A stretch of DNA of 64,000 bases from Taklimakanibacter lacteus. Lineage in GTDB: Bacteria; Pseudomonadota; Alphaproteobacteria; Rhizobiales; Aestuariivirgaceae. Location of the stretch: positions 124,001-188,000 of the forward strand of contig QOZQ01000005.1 in the NCBI GenBank assembly GCA_003576695.1. The letters are read 5' to 3'. Positions 7,073-17,197 of this stretch are shown here, one piece after another. The first letter of the stretch is position 1. Every line of letters begins with the position of its first letter. The notes under the pieces are model-generated. The model made no database searches and was not told the origin of the DNA. It worked only from the letters and a program-made list of their open reading frames with translations. A program made the position numbers and the translations under genes.

Positions 7073-9979
7073 CTATTCCGCCGCCTCCTGATAGGCCTCC
7101 ATCGGCGGGCAGGTGCATACCAGGTTGCGGTCGCCGAAGACATTGTCGACGCGCCCCACCGGCGGCCAGTATTTGTCGGCATTGATGTATTTGAGCGGGA
7201 AGAAAGCCTTCTCCTTGGAATAAGGATGGGTCCAGTCGCCGAGCAGCAGCTGATGGGTGTGCGGCGAGTTCTTCAGCACATTGTTGATGCGGTCGGCCTT
7301 GCCCTCCTCGACCTCGGCGATCTCGCGCCGGATCTCGATCATGGCGTCGCAGAAGCGGTCGAGCTCACGCTTGCCCTCCGATTCGGTGGGCTCGATCATC
7401 AGCGTGTCGACCACCGGGAAAGACATGGTCGGCGCATGGAAGCCGTAATCGACGAGGCGCTTGGCCACGTCCTCGACGGCAAGGCCGGTACGCTCCTTGA
7501 GCCAGCGCAGATCGATGATGCATTCATGCGCGATGAAGCCGCCCGGTCCTGAATAGACGATGGGAAAGTGCGGCGCGAGGCGCCTGGCGATATAATTGGC
7601 GTTGAGGATCGCCATGATCGTCGCTTCGGTCAGGCCTTCGCCGCCCATCATCGCGATATAGGTCCACGAGATCGGCAGGATCGAAGCCGAGCCCCAAGGC
7701 GCGGATGAGACCTGGCCCTGCGACTGGTCGCGCCCGGCCGCCGGATTGACGCCATGCACCACCTTGTGGCCCGGCAGATAGGGGGCGAGATGCGCCCTGA
7801 CGCCGATCGGTCCCATGCCGGGGCCACCGCCGCCATGCGGGATGCAGAAGGTCTTGTGCAGGTTCATGTGGCAGACATCGGCGCCGAGCTCGGCCGGCCT
7901 GACGAGGCCGACCTGCGCGTTGAGATTGGCGCCGTCGAGATAAACCTGGCCGCCATTCCTGTGGATGATCTCGCAGATGTCCTTGATGCTCTCCTCGAAC
8001 ACGCCGTGGGTCGAGGGATAGGTGATCATCAGCGCCGCCAGGTTGTCGGCATGCTGCCTGGCCTTGGTTTCGAGATCGCCGACATCGACATTGCCCTTGT
8101 CGTCGCAGGCGACGACGACGACCTTCATGCCGGCCATCACGGCGGAAGCCGGATTGGTGCCATGCGCCGAGACGGGGATGAGGCAGACATCGCGATTGAT
8201 GTCGCCCTTCGCATGATGGTAGCCGCGAATGGCGAGCAGCCCCGCATATTCGCCCTGGCTGCCGGCATTGGGCTGCAGCGAGACCGTGTCGAAGCCGGTG
8301 ATCTCGGCCAGCATCTCCTCAAGTTCCTCGAAGAGCTGCTGATAGCCCTGCGCCTGCTCGAGCGGCGCGAAGGGATGCATCATGGCGAATTCCCGCCAGG
8401 TGACCGGGATCATCTCGGTCGTGGCATTGAGCTTCATGGTGCAGGAGCCGAGCGGGATCATCGAGCGGTCGAGCGCCACGTCCTTGGCCTGCAGGCGGCG
8501 CAAATAGCGCAGCATCTCGGTCTCCGAATGATACATCTCGAAGACGGGATGGGTGAGATAGGGCGACTTTCGGATAAGGGCCGCAGGGATCGCCTCGGCG
8601 GCCGTCCGGTCGAGCTTGTCGATATCGACCTTGTCCAGCGCATCGGTCTTGAAGACCGTGAGCAGGCGCTCAAGCTCCTGGCGGCGCGTCGACTGGTCGA
8701 AGGAGATGCCGACATGATCGGCATCGACGAAACGCAGATTGATGCGCTTCTCCTTGGCGCGGGCCATGATCGCATGGGCGCGGCCGGGTGCGGTGATGGT
8801 CAGCGTATCGAAGAAGGCCCTGGTCTGAACCTCGTAGCCGAAGCCCTTGACGGCCTCGGCGAAGATGGCGGCAAGACGATGGGTGCGCTCGGCCGTCTTG
8901 CGGATACCCTTTGGTCCGTTATAGACCGCGAACATCGAGGCGATCACGGCAAGCAGCACTTGCGCCGTGCAGATATTGCTGGTCGCCTTCTCGCGGCGGA
9001 TATGCTGCTCGCGCGTCTGCATCGCCATGCGCAGAGCGGGGTTGCCATGCGAATCGACCGACACGCCGATGATGCGGCCGGGCATGGCGCGCTTATATTC
9101 ATCGCGCGTGGCGAAGAAGGCGGCATGCGGGCCGCCATAGCCCATCGGCACGCCGAAGCGCTGGGCGGAGCCCAGGGCAATGTCGGCGCCCACTTCGCCG
9201 GGCGGGGTCAGCAGCGCCAGCGCCAGGAGGTCGGTCGCCATGATGGCGAGCGCGCCCGCGCCATGCAGCTTGTCGATGACGGCGCGATAGTCGCGGATCT
9301 CGCCGGACGAGCCCGGATAGGAGAGCAGCGCGCCAAAGACCTTCGCCGGATTCAGATCATTGAGCGGATCGCCGATGACCAGCTCATAGCCGAAGGCCTG
9401 GGCCCGCGTTTCCAGCACGCCAATGGTCTGGGGATGCGTATCGCGGTCAACGAAGAATATGTTGGCCGATGTCTTGACCACGCGTCTCGCCATGGCCATC
9501 GCTTCCGCCGCCGCGGTGCCCTCATCGAGGAGCGAGGCGCTGGCAAGCTCAAGCCCGGTGAAGTCGACGATCATCTGCTGGAAATTGAGCAAGGCCTCGA
9601 GGCGGCCCTGGCTCACTTCCGCCTGATAGGGTGTATAGGCCGTGTACCAGCCCGGATTCTCGAGGATGTTGCGCAGGATGACCTTCGGCGTGACGGTGCC
9701 GTAATAGCCCATGCCGATCATCGAGGTGAACACCTCGTTGCGCGACGCCATCTGGCGCAGATAGGACAAGGTCGTGCGCTCGGCCTTGCCCTTGGGCAGA
9801 TCGAGAGGCCTGGCCGCGCGGATCTTCCTGGGGATGACCTTGCCGATGAAATCCTCGAGCGAGGTGCTGCCCAGGACCTTCAGCATCTCCGCGGTCTCGG
9901 CGGCATTGGGACCGATATGGCGGGGCACGAAATTGGCCTGCGGCTCGAGCTCGGCAAGTGTTGCGCGTCTGGTCGACAT
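7073..9979 (-). CDS. gcvP: Glycine dehydrogenase (decarboxylating), P protein
   Basis: A 968-residue, single-chain P protein of the glycine cleavage system. It is a PLP enzyme that decarboxylates glycine and transfers the aminomethyl group to lipoyl-GcvH. Both halves are present: the N-terminal half ([17 protein letters not shown], then [17 protein letters not shown]) and the C-terminal half with the PLP lysine K709 in [16 protein letters not shown]. Full length and the glycine-rich loop indicate a functional enzyme. It is the last gene of gcvT-gcvH-gcvP, 21 bases after gcvH, and the operon lies behind a glycine riboswitch. Confidence 0.97.
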   Translation of the reverse strand: MSTRRATLAELEPQANFVPRHIGPNAAETAEMLKVLGSTSLEDFIGKVIPRKIRAARPLDLPKGKAERTTLSYLRQMASRNEVFTSMIGMGYYGTVTPKVILRNILENPGWYTAYTPYQAEVSQGRLEALLNFQQMIVDFTGLELASASLLDEGTAAAEAMAMARRVVKTSANIFFVDRDTHPQTIGVLETRAQAFGYELVIGDPLNDLNPAKVFGALLSYPGSSGEIRDYRAVIDKLHGAGALAIMATDLLALALLTPPGEVGADIALGSAQRFGVPMGYGGPHAAFFATRDEYKRAMPGRIIGVSVDSHGNPALRMAMQTREQHIRREKATSNICTAQVLLAVIASMFAVYNGPKGIRKTAERTHRLAAIFAEAVKGFGYEVQTRAFFDTLTITAPGRAHAIMARAKEKRINLRFVDADHVGISFDQSTRRQELERLLTVFKTDALDKVDIDKLDRTAAEAIPAALIRKSPYLTHPVFEMYHSETEMLRYLRRLQAKDVALDRSMIPLGSCTMKLNATTEMIPVTWREFAMMHPFAPLEQAQGYQQLFEELEEMLAEITGFDTVSLQPNAGSQGEYAGLLAIRGYHHAKGDINRDVCLIPVSAHGTNPASAVMAGMKVVVVACDDKGNVDVGDLETKARQHADNLAALMITYPSTHGVFEESIKDICEIIHRNGGQVYLDGANLNAQVGLVRPAELGADVCHMNLHKTFCIPHGGGGPGMGPIGVRAHLAPYLPGHKVVHGVNPAAGRDQSQGQVSSAPWGSASILPISWTYIAMMGGEGLTEATIMAILNANYIARRLAPHFPIVYSGPGGFIAHECIIDLRWLKERTGLAVEDVAKRLVDYGFHAPTMSFPVVDTLMIEPTESEGKRELDRFCDAMIEIRREIAEVEEGKADRINNVLKNSPHTHQLLLGDWTHPYSKEKAFFPLKYINADKYWPPVGRVDNVFGDRNLVCTCPPMEAYQEAAE

Positions 9980-10000
9980 GGGAAACGTCCTGTGCGGAAT

Positions 10001-10372
10001 TTACTGCGCGGCTACAAATTTGTCGTAGGCGGCCTTGTCCATCAGATCGGCAAGCTCGGCCTTGTCCTTGAGCTTCACCTTCATGAACCAGGCGGCGCCC
10101 TCCGCCTCGCGGTTGACGAGGGCGGGATCGCCTTCGAGGTCCTTGTTCACCTCGACGACTTCGCCCGAGACCGGCGCATAGACCTCGCTCGCGGCCTTCA
10201 CCGATTCGACCACCGCGGCGTCACCGCCCTTGGTGACGGCCTTGCCGATCGCCGGCAGTTCGACGAAGACGACGTCGCCCAATTGCTCCTGGGCATGGTT
10301 GGTGATGCCGATGGTCGCGATATCGCCAGCGATGGAGATCCACTCATGTTCCTTGGTGTAGTGCTTGCTCAT
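10001..10372 (-). CDS. gcvH: Glycine cleavage system H protein
   Basis: A 123-residue lipoyl carrier that shuttles the aminomethyl intermediate between the P, T and L proteins. The lipoylated lysine is K59 in [14 protein letters not shown], and the family motifs [17 protein letters not shown] and GDVVFVELP are intact. It lies between gcvT (17-base gap) and gcvP. The L protein (lipoamide dehydrogenase) is not encoded here and is presumably shared with the 2-oxoacid dehydrogenases. Confidence 0.97.
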   Translation of the reverse strand: MSKHYTKEHEWISIAGDIATIGITNHAQEQLGDVVFVELPAIGKAVTKGGDAAVVESVKAASEVYAPVSGEVVEVNKDLEGDPALVNREAEGAAWFMKVKLKDKAELADLMDKAAYDKFVAAQ

Positions 10373-10389
10373 CGAAGACTCCCCTGGGG

Positions 10390-11523
10390 TTAGCGCTTGT
10401 AATTGTGCGGTGTGAAAGGCAGGGCCACGACCTGGGCCGGCATGGGCTTGTCGCGCACCACCAGATTGATCTTGGTTCCCGGTGCGGCATAGGCCGTCTC
10501 CACATAGCCCATGGCGACGGGCCCGTTGACGGTCGGCCCGAAGCCGCCCGAGGTCACGAGGCCGATGGCGCGGCCTTCCTCATTGATGACGACCGTATTC
10601 TCGCGCGCCGGTGCCCGGCCTTCCGGCCTGATGCCGACGCGCTTGCGCTTCGGCCCTTCGGCGATCTCGCGGGTGATGCGCTCGGCCCCGGTGAAACCGC
10701 CTTCGCTGCGGCGCTTCTTGCCGATCGACCAGACGAGATCGGCCTCGACCGGGCTCGTTTCTTCATCGATGTCATGGCCATAGAGGCAGAGGCCCGCTTC
10801 AAGGCGCAGCGAATCGCGGGCGCCCAGCCCGATCGGCTTGACCTCGGGATCAGCAAGCAACGTCTCGACCATGGCCTCGACCTTGTCCGCGGCAACCGAG
10901 ATCTCGTAACCGTCCTCGCCCGTATAGCCCGAGCGGGCAACAGCGCAAGCAACGCCGTCGAACTCGGCCTGGGCGGCGCTCATGAAGGCCATATCGGCGA
11001 CCTTGGTGCAATAGCGCGCCAGGACCTGCGCGGCCTTGGGGCCTTGCAGTGCCACCAAGGCGCGATCCTCGATGGGCTCCAGCGTGACTCCCTTGGGAAG
11101 ATGCCCGCTCAGCCACGCATAATCGACATGCTTGCGCGACGCGTTGACGACAATGCCAAGCTTGCCGTCATCGCCGGGTGCTGCGGGGCGGGTGATCATC
11201 AGGTCATCGATGATGCCGCCCTCGGGATTGGTGATCTGGGTGTAGCGGATGCGGCCGGGAGCGAGCCCCGCGACATCGCCCGGAACCAGCTTCTCGATCG
11301 CCCGCGCCGTCGTTGCGTGATCGGGACCGACCAGCAGGGCCTGGCCCATATGGGAGACGTCGAAAAGGCCGGCGGAGCTGCGCGTCCAATTATGCTCGGT
11401 CAGGATGCCGGTCGGATATTGCACCGGCATCTCGAAGCCGGCGAAGGGCACGATGCGGGCGCCCAGTTTCACATGCAGATCGTAAAGAGGGGTGCGGAGA
11501 AGCGTCTCAGGGGCCGTTGCCAT
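10390..11523 (-). CDS. gcvT: Aminomethyltransferase (glycine cleavage T protein)
   Basis: A 377-residue folate-dependent enzyme that releases ammonia from aminomethyl-lipoyl-GcvH and forms 5,10-methylene-tetrahydrofolate. Family motifs visible in order are [35 protein letters not shown], the [11 protein letters not shown] core, [16 protein letters not shown], and the C-terminal [19 protein letters not shown] barrel. It is the first gene of the operon, about 50 bases downstream of the tandem glycine riboswitch. Confidence 0.96.
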   Translation of the reverse strand: MATAPETLLRTPLYDLHVKLGARIVPFAGFEMPVQYPTGILTEHNWTRSSAGLFDVSHMGQALLVGPDHATTARAIEKLVPGDVAGLAPGRIRYTQITNPEGGIIDDLMITRPAAPGDDGKLGIVVNASRKHVDYAWLSGHLPKGVTLEPIEDRALVALQGPKAAQVLARYCTKVADMAFMSAAQAEFDGVACAVARSGYTGEDGYEISVAADKVEAMVETLLADPEVKPIGLGARDSLRLEAGLCLYGHDIDEETSPVEADLVWSIGKKRRSEGGFTGAERITREIAEGPKRKRVGIRPEGRAPARENTVVINEEGRAIGLVTSGGFGPTVNGPVAMGYVETAYAAPGTKINLVVRDKPMPAQVVALPFTPHNYKR

Positions 11524-11575
11524 TCAATTTCCCGGTTCCGACAAGATTGAGCAAGACCCGGCAACAGCCAAGCCT

Positions 11576-11758
11576 GCCCCCTCTGTCAGAGAACCTGAGA
11601 GATTTCACCCATGTCGCTCCGACACATGGGCTTGGCTCCTTCGGTGAGGGGTTTTCCCCTGCTCTCCAGAGTCGGCGAATACATGCGGTCCTTTTGCCTG
11701 AGAGTTTCCGGGGCGGTTGCTCCTTCGGCGCCGGATCGAACCGGCCTCTCCCGCGTGC
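11576..11758 (-). promoter_or_regulatory. Tandem glycine riboswitch upstream of gcvTHP
   Basis: Read on the minus strand, two consecutive glycine aptamers are recognisable. Aptamer I (about 11757-11683) begins GCGGGAGAGG, contains the conserved CCGAAGGAGCAA and ends ACTCTCAGGCAAAAGGACCG. Aptamer II (about 11673-11577) begins ACTCTGGAGAG, contains CCGAAGGAGCCAAG and ends TCTCTCAGG plus TCTGACAGAGGGG. This is the classic cooperative two-aptamer architecture followed by the first gcv gene. Glycine binding is expected to switch the operon on. No intrinsic terminator is obvious between the aptamer and gcvT, so control may be translational or through alternative folding. Confidence 0.95.
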
Positions 11759-11841
11759 ATTCTTCGCGCCCGGAACCTAATAGCCCCGCCCCGGAAAGGC
11801 AAGGGCCAGGTTTTCAGCCCTGCCTTCCGGCGCAAAACTGC

Positions 11842-14004
11842 TCAAAGTCTCGCCGACACCCCGATCTTGATCGTCGTTCCCGGCCCGTTGACATTGTCGG
11901 TCGTCATGGCCGGGACATATTTCACGTTGGTGATGTTGTCGGCATTCAGGAACACATCGAGATGATCATTGACCTTGGCTGAGGCAAAGAGGTCATAGAG
12001 CCGATAGGCCGGATAATAGGTATCGGGAATCGTGGGATCAAAGCTCTTGTAATTGAGCGTCTCGGAAATATCGCGGATGCGTCCGCCAATGGTGAACCTC
12101 TCCTCGAACAGGCGGATGCCGCCGGTCAAGGTCCATACTTCCTCGGGCTGATAGGAGAGATAGCCGAGGCCGGGCAGCTGCGCGGTGGCGATATCGGTCT
12201 TGATGTCGTGATAGCCGAGGCCGGCGAAGAAATAGCCCAGATCGAGACTGGCCTCGACCTCAAAGCCCTCTACTTTGCTCACCCCGTCGGCATTCACGTA
12301 GAAATAGCACAGGCGGAATCCGCACAGGCCGCCGACGCCGACAATATAGTCCTCGACTTCATTGGAAAAATAGCTGGCCTTGATCCTGACCTTGCTCGCT
12401 TCGCCGAATACATCGTCGATCGCGATATTGGCGCCCACTTCCCATCCTTGCGAGCGCTCGGGGTCGAGAAAGGGATTGGGGAAGAACTTGACGAAGCCGC
12501 CTGGCCCGCCTGGATGCTGGCCGGCCGTCAGCACCTCGGTGATCGCCGGCGGGCGGAAGCCCCAGCCATAGAGCGCATAGAGCTGCATCCAATCGAAAGG
12601 GGTCACGGCGGCGGTGAATTTGGGACTGACCGCCGTCTCGGATTTGTCGACCTCGAAGGGACCTACCGGCACATCGGGGATGCCCGGCAGGCTCGGATTG
12701 GGCTGGCCGCCGCCACCCGTGACGTCGTTCACGCCCTTGCCGGTCAGCGAATAGTGATCGACACGCAGGCCGCCAATGAGCTCGAGCAGTTTCCAGCTTG
12801 CCGTCACCTCGGAGAAGAGGCCGCCCACACCCCGCTCTCCCTCAGGCGTCAGGCCGGGCGCGGTCTGGTCCGACCCTTCATCCTCGGTCTTCACCCAATC
12901 ATAGAAACCCTCGGCGCCATATCTGGCGGCGATATCGAAGGCGCCCAGCCTGAAGCGCGAGGTGTTGGAGCCATCGAGACCGACAGTGTCGGTGTTGTAG
13001 TGGATTTTCTCGCCGGTGATGAAGGCGAAGAAGTCCTGTTTCAGATCGGTCTGGTTATAGAAGCCATTGACCTTGAGATCGACGAGCTCGCTCGCCGGGT
13101 CGTAGTGATATTTAGCCGTGGTGGTCAGGACATTGACCTTGTAGTCGGCTGAGGCCTTGGCGAATTTGCTGTCATAGGCGACGAGCCCTACATCGAGCTG
13201 CTGGTCTTGCGTCAATGCCATGCCGAACTTGGCGAGGGCGGACTTGGTCTTCTGCCAGGTCTGCGGAATCTCCATGGGCTCCTCCCACCAGACATCGCCA
13301 TCCTTGTAATTGTCCGAATCGCGGTTGCTCACCGCGCCGAACAACCGGAAGCGCTCATCCTTGACACCCGCCGACAGGACCTCGGACCAGTTGTAGCCAT
13401 TGGTGCCATAAACCACGGTCGTCTCGGCGCCGTAGCTCTTGCCTTCGGTCAGGATGTCCTCAAGCTCGAGGGTGCGGAAATTGACCGCTCCGCCAATGGC
13501 GCCCGCCCCGCCTTCGGTCGCAACGAAGCCTTTGGCGACATCGACCGAACGAATGAGCGCCGGATCGACAAAGACCGTGCCGTTCGGACCGTGGCCCGAG
13601 AACTGGAACGTCTGGCGCGCGCCGTCGATCATCACATTGACGCGGCCGAAATCCTGCATGCCGCGGATATTCACCGACATTCCGGGGCTGTTCTGCTGAC
13701 TCTGGGCGGAGACGCCGGGAATGGTGCGCAAGATGTCATCGGCCCGGCTGGCACTCTCGCGCTTCAGCTCCTCGGGCGTCACCGTCGTGACCGATGCCGG
13801 GGTGCGGTAGTTTTCATCGCCCTCCTTCTTGGCGCGGATGACTATCGGGTCGAGCAGTACGCCGCCATCGGCTTCCTGCGCAGCGGCACTGTCCTGCTCA
13901 GATTCCTGGCCATGGGCCATGGATGCGGCCGCCACGAGCGCCATTGCGGCGGTGGTCAAGGACAAAGCGCGCGCAATTTCCCCGCGCCGGGATGTGATGA
14001 ACAT
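11842..14004 (-). CDS. TonB-dependent heme/hemoglobin-type outer membrane receptor
   Basis: A 720-residue protein from the start chosen here. The upstream extension in the same frame lacks receptor character, while this ATG leads directly into a signal peptide (SLTTAAMALVAAASMAHGQ). A plug domain follows (PASVTTVTPEELKRESASRADDILRTIPGVS, then NIRGMQDFGRVNVMIDG) and a 22-strand barrel ending in KIGVSARL. FRPPAITEVL, a histidine in TAGQHPGG and the PNPFLDPERS region resemble the FRAP/NPNL heme-receptor signature. Energy comes from TonB/ExbBD, which are not in the window. It is a lone gene, and I could not identify a convincing Fur or Irr box upstream. Confidence 0.85.
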   Translation of the reverse strand: MFITSRRGEIARALSLTTAAMALVAAASMAHGQESEQDSAAAQEADGGVLLDPIVIRAKKEGDENYRTPASVTTVTPEELKRESASRADDILRTIPGVSAQSQQNSPGMSVNIRGMQDFGRVNVMIDGARQTFQFSGHGPNGTVFVDPALIRSVDVAKGFVATEGGAGAIGGAVNFRTLELEDILTEGKSYGAETTVVYGTNGYNWSEVLSAGVKDERFRLFGAVSNRDSDNYKDGDVWWEEPMEIPQTWQKTKSALAKFGMALTQDQQLDVGLVAYDSKFAKASADYKVNVLTTTAKYHYDPASELVDLKVNGFYNQTDLKQDFFAFITGEKIHYNTDTVGLDGSNTSRFRLGAFDIAARYGAEGFYDWVKTEDEGSDQTAPGLTPEGERGVGGLFSEVTASWKLLELIGGLRVDHYSLTGKGVNDVTGGGGQPNPSLPGIPDVPVGPFEVDKSETAVSPKFTAAVTPFDWMQLYALYGWGFRPPAITEVLTAGQHPGGPGGFVKFFPNPFLDPERSQGWEVGANIAIDDVFGEASKVRIKASYFSNEVEDYIVGVGGLCGFRLCYFYVNADGVSKVEGFEVEASLDLGYFFAGLGYHDIKTDIATAQLPGLGYLSYQPEEVWTLTGGIRLFEERFTIGGRIRDISETLNYKSFDPTIPDTYYPAYRLYDLFASAKVNDHLDVFLNADNITNVKYVPAMTTDNVNGPGTTIKIGVSARL

Positions 14005-14300
14005 GAGGTCCCCCGTTCCGTCTGTCTGTGGGCTGGATTGGCTGGCGACATGACAGAAGGAGGTCGAGGCGACGCACCGCATGCGGCTGGCTTGCATGCT
14101 CAGGCGGCATGCGTGATCAGGCCTTAGCCACAAAGGCCGCCAGGCTCAATCACGCGGGGGTTGTGCGTCCAAAAATTCTCGCACCAATCACGACCAATAA
14201 GCCCTTGATTCGACTTGTTATTTCCCCTGCGTAATAAGTGACGATCGGCCGCTCGGTGGCGCGCTTGACAATCACCGCCCTGCCTCGCCATCTAGCCCGC

Positions 14301-15263
14301 ATGACCAAGCCCGCTCTGACCATCCTGCTCGCGGCCCCCCGGGGGTTCTGCGCCGGCGTGGTGCGCGCCATCGACATCGTCGAGCGGGCGCTCAAGCTCT
14401 ATGGCGCGCCGGTCTATGTGCGCCATGAGATCGTGCACAACAAATTCGTGGTCGATGACCTCAAGGCCAAGGGCGCCGTCTTCGTCGATGAGCTCGATGA
14501 GATTCCCGACGGCGACCGCCCGGTGATCTTCTCCGCCCATGGCGTGCCCAAGGCCGTGCCGCAGGCGGCGCGCCAGCGGCAGATGTTCCAGATCGACGCC
14601 ACCTGCCCGCTGGTGACCAAGGTGCATATGGAAGCGCAGCGCCACCACAATGAAGGCCTCGACATCGTGCTGATCGGCCATAAGGGGCATCCGGAAGTGA
14701 TCGGCACTATGGGTCAATTGCCCGCGGGCGCCATCACGCTCATCGAGACGGTGACCGAGGCCGAGAATTTCACGCCGCATGATCCGGCGAAGCTCGCTTA
14801 TGTGACGCAGACCACTTTGTCGGTCGACGACACGCGCGACATCGTCGAGACGCTGAAGCGGCGCTTCCCGCAGATCCGCGGACCGTTCAAGGAAGACATC
14901 TGCTATGCGACGACCAACCGCCAGGAAGCGGTGAAGTCGATCGCCGCCGGGATCGACCTGCTGCTGGTGGTGGGCGCGCCCAATTCGTCGAATTCGAAGC
15001 GCCTGGTCGAGGTCGGCATCAAGAATGGCTGTCCCAAAGCCGAGCTGGTGCAGCGGGCGAGCGATCTCGACTGGTCGAGGCTCAAGGATCTCAAGACCAT
15101 CGGCCTCACCGCCGGCGCCTCGGCGCCCGAGGTGCTGGTCAACGAGATCATCGATGCGTTCCGCGCACATTACGACGTGACCGTCGAGAAGGTCGTGTTG
15201 CGTGAAGAAAACGTGTCCTTCAAGCTGCCGCGGGAACTGCGCGAAGCGAAGCCCGCCGCATGA
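14301..15263 (+). CDS. ispH: 4-hydroxy-3-methylbut-2-enyl diphosphate reductase
   Basis: A 320-residue last enzyme of the MEP isoprenoid pathway. It reduces HMBPP to IPP and DMAPP using a [4Fe-4S] cluster. The three cluster cysteines are C17 (PRGFCAGV), C102 (DATCPLV) and C201 ([10 protein letters not shown]). The substrate-binding [16 protein letters not shown] and GHKGHPE motifs are intact. The ATG was chosen because homologues start just before the [12 protein letters not shown] strand. The stop overlaps the rnhA start in an ATGA, indicating translational coupling. Confidence 0.96.
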   Translation: MTKPALTILLAAPRGFCAGVVRAIDIVERALKLYGAPVYVRHEIVHNKFVVDDLKAKGAVFVDELDEIPDGDRPVIFSAHGVPKAVPQAARQRQMFQIDATCPLVTKVHMEAQRHHNEGLDIVLIGHKGHPEVIGTMGQLPAGAITLIETVTEAENFTPHDPAKLAYVTQTTLSVDDTRDIVETLKRRFPQIRGPFKEDICYATTNRQEAVKSIAAGIDLLLVVGAPNSSNSKRLVEVGIKNGCPKAELVQRASDLDWSRLKDLKTIGLTAGASAPEVLVNEIIDAFRAHYDVTVEKVVLREENVSFKLPRELREAKPAA

Positions 15264-15703
15264 CGGCAAATACCGTCGTGATCCATACCGATGGCGCCTG
15301 TTCCGGCAACCCGGGACCGGGCGGATGGGGCGCGATATTGCGCTATAACGGACATGAGAAGGAATTGAAGGGCGGCGAACGCCTCACCACCAACAACCGC
15401 ATGGAGCTGACCGCGGCGATCATGGCGCTCGAGGCGCTGACACGCCCCGCGACCGTCGAGCTCCATACCGATTCCGTCTATGTGAAGGACGGCATCGGCA
15501 AATGGATCCATGGCTGGAAGCGCAATGGCTGGAAGACATCCGACAAGAAGCCGGTGAAGAATGCCGAATTATGGCAGCGCCTCGATGCCGCCCTGCAACG
15601 TCACCAGGTGAGCTGGCACTGGGTCAAGGGCCATGCCGGCCATGACGACAATGAGCGCGCCGACGAACTGGCGCGCGACGGCATGGCGCCGTTCAAGAGG
15701 TGA
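15260..15703 (+). CDS. rnhA: Ribonuclease HI
   Basis: A 147-residue endonuclease that cuts the RNA strand of RNA-DNA hybrids (R-loops, Okazaki primers). The four metal-binding catalytic acids are present: D11 ([14 protein letters not shown]), E49 (NNRMELTAA), D71 (HTDSVYV) and D135 (NERADELA). The flexible-loop histidine lies in [12 protein letters not shown]. The gene is coupled to ispH by ATGA. In many rhizobial relatives thrB lies between ispH and rnhA, and it is missing here. Confidence 0.96.
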   Translation: MTANTVVIHTDGACSGNPGPGGWGAILRYNGHEKELKGGERLTTNNRMELTAAIMALEALTRPATVELHTDSVYVKDGIGKWIHGWKRNGWKTSDKKPVKNAELWQRLDAALQRHQVSWHWVKGHAGHDDNERADELARDGMAPFKR

Positions 15704-15706
15704 AAC

Positions 15707-15730
15707 CTCCTCCCGAGAAATCGGGAGGAG
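15707..15730. terminator. Perfect hairpin between convergent rnhA and peroxiredoxin genes
   Basis: The 10-base arms CTCCTCCCGA and TCGGGAGGAG enclose a GAAA tetraloop. It lies 3 bases after the rnhA stop and 6 bases before the end of the facing peroxiredoxin gene, so it could terminate both transcripts. There is no T run on either side, so efficiency as an intrinsic terminator is uncertain. Confidence 0.6.
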
Positions 15731-15736
15731 CTTCCA

Positions 15737-16216
15737 TCACAGCTGCTTCAGGATCGTGTCGGCGCCGGAGACATTGACGCCCGGCTTATCCTCGACATTG
15801 AGCGACTTCACCACGCCGTCCTCGACGATCATCGAATAGCGCTTGGAGCGGTGGCCCATATTGTTGGCGGTCAGGTCGTTTTCGAGGCCGACCGCCTTGG
15901 CGAAAGTGCCATTGCCGTCGGCGAGCATCAGGACCTTGCCATCGGCGCCGGAATGGCGGCCCCAGGCATTCATGACGTGCACGTCATTCACCGACGTGCA
16001 GGCAATGGTGTCGACGCCCTTGGCCTTGATGGCTTCGGCCTCCTTCACGAAACCCGGCATGTGGTTCATGCTGCAGGTCGGCGTGAAGGCGCCCGGCACC
16101 GCGAACAGAACCACCTTGCGGCCGGCAAAGACCGTGCCGGTGGTGAATTTCTGGGTACCATCCGCCGTCATGGTGATGAATTCGGCCTCGGGCAGACGAT
16201 CGCCAACCTTGATCAT
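15737..16216 (-). CDS. Peroxiredoxin, Prx5/AhpE-like (thioredoxin fold)
   Basis: A 159-residue cytosolic peroxidase of the Prx5 type, which reduces hydroperoxides and is usually recycled by glutaredoxin or thioredoxin. The peroxidatic cysteine is C48 in the signature PGAFTPTCSMNHMPGF, and C73 in TIACTSVND is a second cysteine. Also typical are the conserved Prx5 stretch DVHVMNAWGRHSGADGKV and the C-terminal VEDKPGVNVSGADTIL. It follows the DsbD-alpha-like gene by 37 bases on the same strand, which suggests a small redox operon. Confidence 0.92.
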   Translation of the reverse strand: MIKVGDRLPEAEFITMTADGTQKFTTGTVFAGRKVVLFAVPGAFTPTCSMNHMPGFVKEAEAIKAKGVDTIACTSVNDVHVMNAWGRHSGADGKVLMLADGNGTFAKAVGLENDLTANNMGHRSKRYSMIVEDGVVKSLNVEDKPGVNVSGADTILKQL

Positions 16217-16253
16217 GATTGCTCCTCACAATTCAATCGGGAAAGGCGAAGGC

Positions 16254-17045
16254 TTAATCGACCACGACGTCCTGTTCAAGGCGAATATCGCCGGCGACCA
16301 TGGTGAGGGTGAGAGCCTTGCCGCGCAATTTGGCCGGGTCTTTCAGGCCGTCGATCGGCAGATGGATATTCGCCGCATCGCCCGCCATCCGCGGCGCACG
16401 GAAGTAAGCAAAATCGCTGCCCTCGACAAAGACATCGAGCCCCCTGTCAAAGCCCTGACCTTCAAGATGCAGCGCCAAGGCCGGCTTGTCCGCCTCTTCC
16501 ACCAGCGATGCCCGGGCGACACGGAAGCGCGCTCGGGCATCGACCTTCTCCGGCACGCGCGCGGCGAAGGCGGCGATCAGGCTCGCATCGGCGGGTACCG
16601 GAGCAGCCTGGAGGAGAGCTTCCTCAAGCTTAACCGGTATGCAAATGACCTCGCAGACGCCGAGAAACACATTCAGCCGGAGATCGACGGGCTCACCCCC
16701 ATCCGCCGGCGTGACATCGAGTGGAAAAACAACACGGTCCTTGTATCCCACCGTCTCGCCGCTTTCATCGTTGAAGCGCGCCGGCGCCGGCCACAGAACG
16801 GTGAGGGATCTGACATTGCGGGAACCCGACCAGTCGAATTGCGGCGGGACGCCCGCGTCGCCCGGCATGCGCCAATAGGTTTTCCAGCCCTTGTCGAGGG
16901 CGATGTCGAGCGCCGCACGCCACACGCCGCCTTGCGTCTCGCCGCCAATGAGGCGGGCCCGGTAGCGCGTCTGCGCTCCCGCCCATGACGCCACCGAAAG
17001 GCCGGGCAGGCTCAAAGCGGCAAAAATGAACTGGCGTCTTCGCAT
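16254..17045 (-). CDS. Exported DsbD N-terminal (alpha)-like thiol-redox domain protein
   Basis: A 263-residue protein whose N terminus MRRRQFIFAALSLPG matches a twin-arginine signal. The mature chain resembles the periplasmic N-terminal domain of DsbD/ScsB: GWKTYWRMPGDAGVPPQFDW, VGYKDRVVFPLDV, and a redox-type CxxxC in GVCEVICIPV. Full DsbD proteins continue into an eight-helix membrane domain and a thioredoxin domain, and both are absent here. The membrane electron donor must therefore come from elsewhere, such as a separate CcdA. The role is probably thiol reduction in the periplasm. It forms an apparent operon with the peroxiredoxin. Confidence 0.8.
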   Translation of the reverse strand: MRRRQFIFAALSLPGLSVASWAGAQTRYRARLIGGETQGGVWRAALDIALDKGWKTYWRMPGDAGVPPQFDWSGSRNVRSLTVLWPAPARFNDESGETVGYKDRVVFPLDVTPADGGEPVDLRLNVFLGVCEVICIPVKLEEALLQAAPVPADASLIAAFAARVPEKVDARARFRVARASLVEEADKPALALHLEGQGFDRGLDVFVEGSDFAYFRAPRMAGDAANIHLPIDGLKDPAKLRGKALTLTMVAGDIRLEQDVVVD

Positions 17046-17197
17046 GCTGTGCTCGATTTCATATTGGTCCTAGACCTGGCCTTTATCATGGCCAAATCAA
17101 CTTCCAGTATAGGCCCATCAACTTAATGTCAGATTGACCGCTTTGCGCCGGGGCCAAATCGCATTAACCTAGGCCTGGAAGCAAAGGGTGGAGTTCC

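Noticed and set aside
7754-10393. An 879-codon open frame on the plus strand opposite gcvP and gcvH
   Set aside because: It is a shadow of high-GC codon bias: the antisense genes have full family motifs, while this frame has none and a His/Asp/Arg-rich random composition.
11780-11841. Terminator after the TonB receptor gene
   Set aside because: An imperfect GC-rich stem with bulges can be drawn but no T run follows, so I did not list it.
14005-14300. Fur, Irr or RirA box upstream of the heme receptor
   Set aside because: An AATAA...TTATT pair is present around 14190-14220 but does not match a known iron-box consensus well enough to claim.
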